Below are positions 60,684 through 64,000 of a stretch of 64,000 bases of DNA, in pieces (positions within the stretch are counted from its first letter, which is position 1; each line of letters begins with the position of its first letter). The notes beneath the pieces were generated by a model, which saw only the letters and a list, made by a program, of their open reading frames with translations, did not search any database and was not told where the DNA came from. This DNA is from Streptomyces sp. 840.1 (GTDB taxonomy: Bacteria; Actinomycetota; Actinomycetes; Streptomycetales; Streptomycetaceae): NCBI RefSeq assembly GCF_003751445.1, contig NZ_RJUU01000001.1, forward strand, positions 67,001-131,000. Direction: 5' to 3'. Both the position numbers and the translations under genes were made by a program.

Positions 60684-63137
60684 TCAGCCGAGCGCCTTCT
60701 CGACCTCCTGGGCGAGTTCCCCGGCGCGGTCGGGGGGCAGCGGCCGCCCGTCCGCGTCCGTGACGTAGAACGCGTCCACGGCGTTGGCCCCCAGCGTCGA
60801 CACATGCGCGCTGCGCACCCGTACCGCGCTCTGCTCCAGCGCCCGGCCGATCCGGTGCAGCAGTCCCGGGGCGTCCTGGGCGCGCACCTCGATCACCGTG
60901 GCCAGCTGCGAGCCGGCCGCCGCGACCTTCACCCTCGGCGGCGGGGCCTTCACCCCGCGGCGGCGCGGGTAGGCCGCCTCCCGCTCGGCGAGGCGGGAGC
61001 GGATGTCCAGGGAGCCGTCCAGGGCGCGTACGAGGTCGGCGCGCAGCCGGGCGGCCTGGGGCAGGGAACCGTACTCGGCGGCGACCCGCCAGCTGAGCAG
61101 CAGTACGTCGGCGCTCTCGCCGATTTCGGTGGGGAGCTCGACGGCCCGCAGGTCCGCCGCGCGGACGGTGAGCCGGTGCAGGGCGAGGACCCCGGCGGCG
61201 GCGGGCAGGACCCCGGGCCGGTCCGGGAGGGCGATGAGCAGTTCGACGCCGACGGGTTCGGGGGCGTCCTCCTCCTGCGGGGCCTCGGTCTGGGCGTGCA
61301 GGGCGAGGACCGGTTCGCCGGTGCGCAGGGCCTCGATGGCCAGCCGCTCCTGTTCGGCGCTCGGGGCCTCGGGCTCGGGCTCCTCGGGTGCCTCGCCGGC
61401 CAGGACCGCAGCGACGCGCCTGACCAGGTCGGTGACGAGGGAGGCGCGCCAGGTGGACCAGGCGGCGGGCCCGGTGGCGAGCGCGTCGGCCTCGGTGAGC
61501 GCGTGCAGCAGCTCCAGGGTGGAGGCGCTGCCGACGGCGGTGGCGACGGAACGGACGGTCGCCGGGTCGTCGAGGTCGCGGCGGGTGGCGGTCTCGATGA
61601 GCAGGAGGTGGTGGCGTACGAGGGTGGCGATGACGCCCACGTCGTGCGGGTCGAAGCCGATCCGGGCGGCCATGTCGCGGGCGATGACCTCGCCGGCGAC
61701 GGAGTGGTCGCCGGGCCAGCCCTTGCCGATGTCGTGCAGCAGCGCGGCGACGAGCAGCAGGTCGGGGCGGCCGACGTGGCGGGTGAGCGAGGAGGCGCGG
61801 ACGGCCGTCTCGACGAGGTGGCGGTCGACGGTCCAGGTGTGGACGGGGTTGCGCTGGGGGCGGCAGTGGACCCGTTCCCAGTCGGGCAGCAGCCGGGTGA
61901 TCAGCCCCTCCGCCTCGAGGGCCTCCCAGACGGGCACGGTGGCCTCGCCCGCGCCGAGCAGGGTGACGAGCTCCTCGCGGGCCTCGGCCGGCCACGGCAC
62001 CGGCAGCGGTTTGGCGGCGCCGGCGAGGTGGCGTACGACGTGGCGGGAGAGCGGGAGTTCGGACTGGGCGGCCGCGGCGGCCGCACGCAGCACGAGCACC
62101 GGGTCGCGTTCGGGCCGGGCGGTGCGGGCGAGCACCACCTCGCCGTCGGCCTCGACGACGCCGTCCGCGAGGGGGCTGCGGTCGACGGCCGGGGCCCTGC
62201 CGCCGCCGAGCATGGCGCGCAGCCTGGGGCGGACCGAGCGGGCGCGCAGCACCCGGTTGACCTCGCGCCAGGTGACGTCGGTGGCGTAGGAGACGGTGCG
62301 GGCGGCCTCGTAGACCTGGCGCAGCAGGGCATCGGCGTCCAGGAGGCCGAGGGCGCCGGCGACCTGGTCCTGTTCCTGGAGGGCGAGGCGGTCGGTGGCG
62401 CGGCCGGTCGTCAGGTGCAGGGCGTCGCGGGCGTCCAGCAGGACGCGGCGGGCCTCGGCGAGGCCTTCGCGGGGCGCGTCGGCGACCCAGGAGGCGGCGA
62501 CGGCGCGCAGGGCGGTGGCGTCACGCAGTCCGCCGCGGGCCTCCTTGAGGTCGGGTTCCAGGAGGAACTGGAGCTCGCCCTGGCGCTCGGCCCGTTCGCG
62601 GCAGAGTTCGTCGAGCGCGGGCAGCCGCTTGGGGGCCTGGTTGCGCCAGTCGGCGAGGATCGCGGTGCGCAGGGTGGCGACGAGGCCGAGGTCGCCGGCG
62701 ACGGGCCTGGCGTCCAGGAGGCCGAGCTGCACCTTCAGGTCCTCGCCCGCCGTCTTGCGGGCCTCCGCCGGGGTGCGTACGGAGTGGTCGAGGGCGAGGC
62801 CGAGGTCCCAGACGGGGTACCAGATGCGGTCGGCCAGGGTGGCGACGGCTCCGGCGTCGGCGCTGCCGTCGTGCAGGAGCAGCAGGTCGAGGTCGCTGCG
62901 CGGGGAGAGTTCGCCGCGTCCGTAGCCGCCGACGGCGACGAGGGCGGCGCCCCGGACGCCCGCGTGTTCGGCCGCCGAGGCGAAGAGGGCGCTCAGCCAG
63001 TCGTCGGTGAGCGAGGCGAGGGCCGCACGGCGCGGCGGCCCGGACCGGGCCTTCTCCTGGAGAAGGCTCAGCCGGGCCGCCGCATAGCCGCTGGGTCCCG
63101 AGTCCTCGGATTCGGTGGTCACTTCGGTACTCGTCAC
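60684..63137 (-). CDS. glnD: PII nucleotidyltransferase GlnD
   Basis: 817 residues. The N-terminal nucleotidyltransferase domain has GGYGRGELSPRSDLDLLLLH; a central HD domain (ALLHDIGKGWPGDHS) removes the nucleotide; two C-terminal ACT domains sense glutamine (about 640-720 and 745-817). In Streptomyces the enzyme adenylylates GlnK rather than uridylylating it, shown for S. coelicolor. The GTG at 63137 (VTSTEVTTE) lies 31 bp after glnK in the amtB-glnK-glnD operon. A shorter N-terminal region than in E. coli GlnD is normal here. Confidence 0.94.
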   Translation of the reverse strand: MTSTEVTTESEDSGPSGYAAARLSLLQEKARSGPPRRAALASLTDDWLSALFASAAEHAGVRGAALVAVGGYGRGELSPRSDLDLLLLHDGSADAGAVATLADRIWYPVWDLGLALDHSVRTPAEARKTAGEDLKVQLGLLDARPVAGDLGLVATLRTAILADWRNQAPKRLPALDELCRERAERQGELQFLLEPDLKEARGGLRDATALRAVAASWVADAPREGLAEARRVLLDARDALHLTTGRATDRLALQEQDQVAGALGLLDADALLRQVYEAARTVSYATDVTWREVNRVLRARSVRPRLRAMLGGGRAPAVDRSPLADGVVEADGEVVLARTARPERDPVLVLRAAAAAAQSELPLSRHVVRHLAGAAKPLPVPWPAEAREELVTLLGAGEATVPVWEALEAEGLITRLLPDWERVHCRPQRNPVHTWTVDRHLVETAVRASSLTRHVGRPDLLLVAALLHDIGKGWPGDHSVAGEVIARDMAARIGFDPHDVGVIATLVRHHLLLIETATRRDLDDPATVRSVATAVGSASTLELLHALTEADALATGPAAWSTWRASLVTDLVRRVAAVLAGEAPEEPEPEAPSAEQERLAIEALRTGEPVLALHAQTEAPQEEDAPEPVGVELLIALPDRPGVLPAAAGVLALHRLTVRAADLRAVELPTEIGESADVLLLSWRVAAEYGSLPQAARLRADLVRALDGSLDIRSRLAEREAAYPRRRGVKAPPPRVKVAAAGSQLATVIEVRAQDAPGLLHRIGRALEQSAVRVRSAHVSTLGANAVDAFYVTDADGRPLPPDRAGELAQEVEKALG

Positions 63138-63168
63138 CCGGCTGCCTTTCCGTTCACGGAATCGTCGG

Positions 63169-64000
<832 letters not shown>

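Overview
The window is chromosomal DNA from a Streptomyces-type actinomycete. The evidence is very high G+C with strong third-position G/C bias, GTG and TTG starts, long GC-rich hairpins without T-tracts, and the sporulation sigma factor gene whiG. A chain of genes runs in an order I recall from the Streptomyces core: amtB-glnK-glnD, ffh, ftsH, rpsP-khpA-rimM-trmD-rplS, a signal peptidase cluster, yraN-comM-dprA, whiG, and rpsB-tsf-pyrH-frr-cdsA-rlmN. No rRNA, tRNA, CRISPR array, phage or complete insertion sequence was seen. One 125-bp MITE-like hairpin is present (11323-11447).

Left part (1-29.7 kb), nutrient acquisition and polyamine use. A secreted GH18 chitinase, cut by the window start, has a DasR-type operator over its promoter. 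A six-gene minus-strand operon follows: gamma-aminobutyraldehyde-type dehydrogenase, potD, potA, potB, potC and a PuuB-like FAD oxidase. At 21.5-26.4 kb lies a second polyamine block with an orphan PotD-like receptor, a second aldehyde dehydrogenase, an Lrp/AsnC regulator and a class-III aminotransferase. Together these can import putrescine-type amines and take them through aldehydes toward GABA and succinate. The two dehydrogenase promoters share an element with the same 17-bp internal spacing, lying about 95 bp before each start. Between the blocks are a NADAR protein, a DUF4190-type membrane protein, a deaminase of the adenosine deaminase superfamily (possibly of the futalosine pathway), a glycerophosphodiesterase, a DUF574-type methyltransferase, a NarL-type two-component system, a serine hydrolase, and two tandem secreted right-handed beta-helix (GH87-like) proteins.

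Middle (29.7-47.6 kb). A thiamine-type ABC transporter operon sits behind a clear TPP riboswitch. Then come rlmN, a small membrane protein with the only TTA codon I found, and the translation and lipid block cdsA-frr-pyrH-tsf-rpsB with hairpins between its genes. An M23 peptidase gene reads into the antisense of a TetR gene. whiG, dprA, comM, yraN, a DUF2469 gene and a NUDIX gene follow.

Right part (47.6-64 kb). Five tandem type I signal peptidase genes occur where four are known in S. lividans/coelicolor. The extra one is a sipY duplicate sharing a 168-bp identical tract with its neighbour. They are followed by rplS-trmD-rimM-khpA-rpsP, an HEAVH/zinc-ribbon protein, a methyltransferase, ftsH, ffh, and the nitrogen-control operon amtB-glnK-glnD, with amtB cut by the window end.

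The most noteworthy items are the expanded signal peptidase cluster, the shared control element of the split polyamine locus, the MITE-like hairpin before the deaminase gene, and the 22-bp palindrome before an ABC exporter with a degenerate signature motif.
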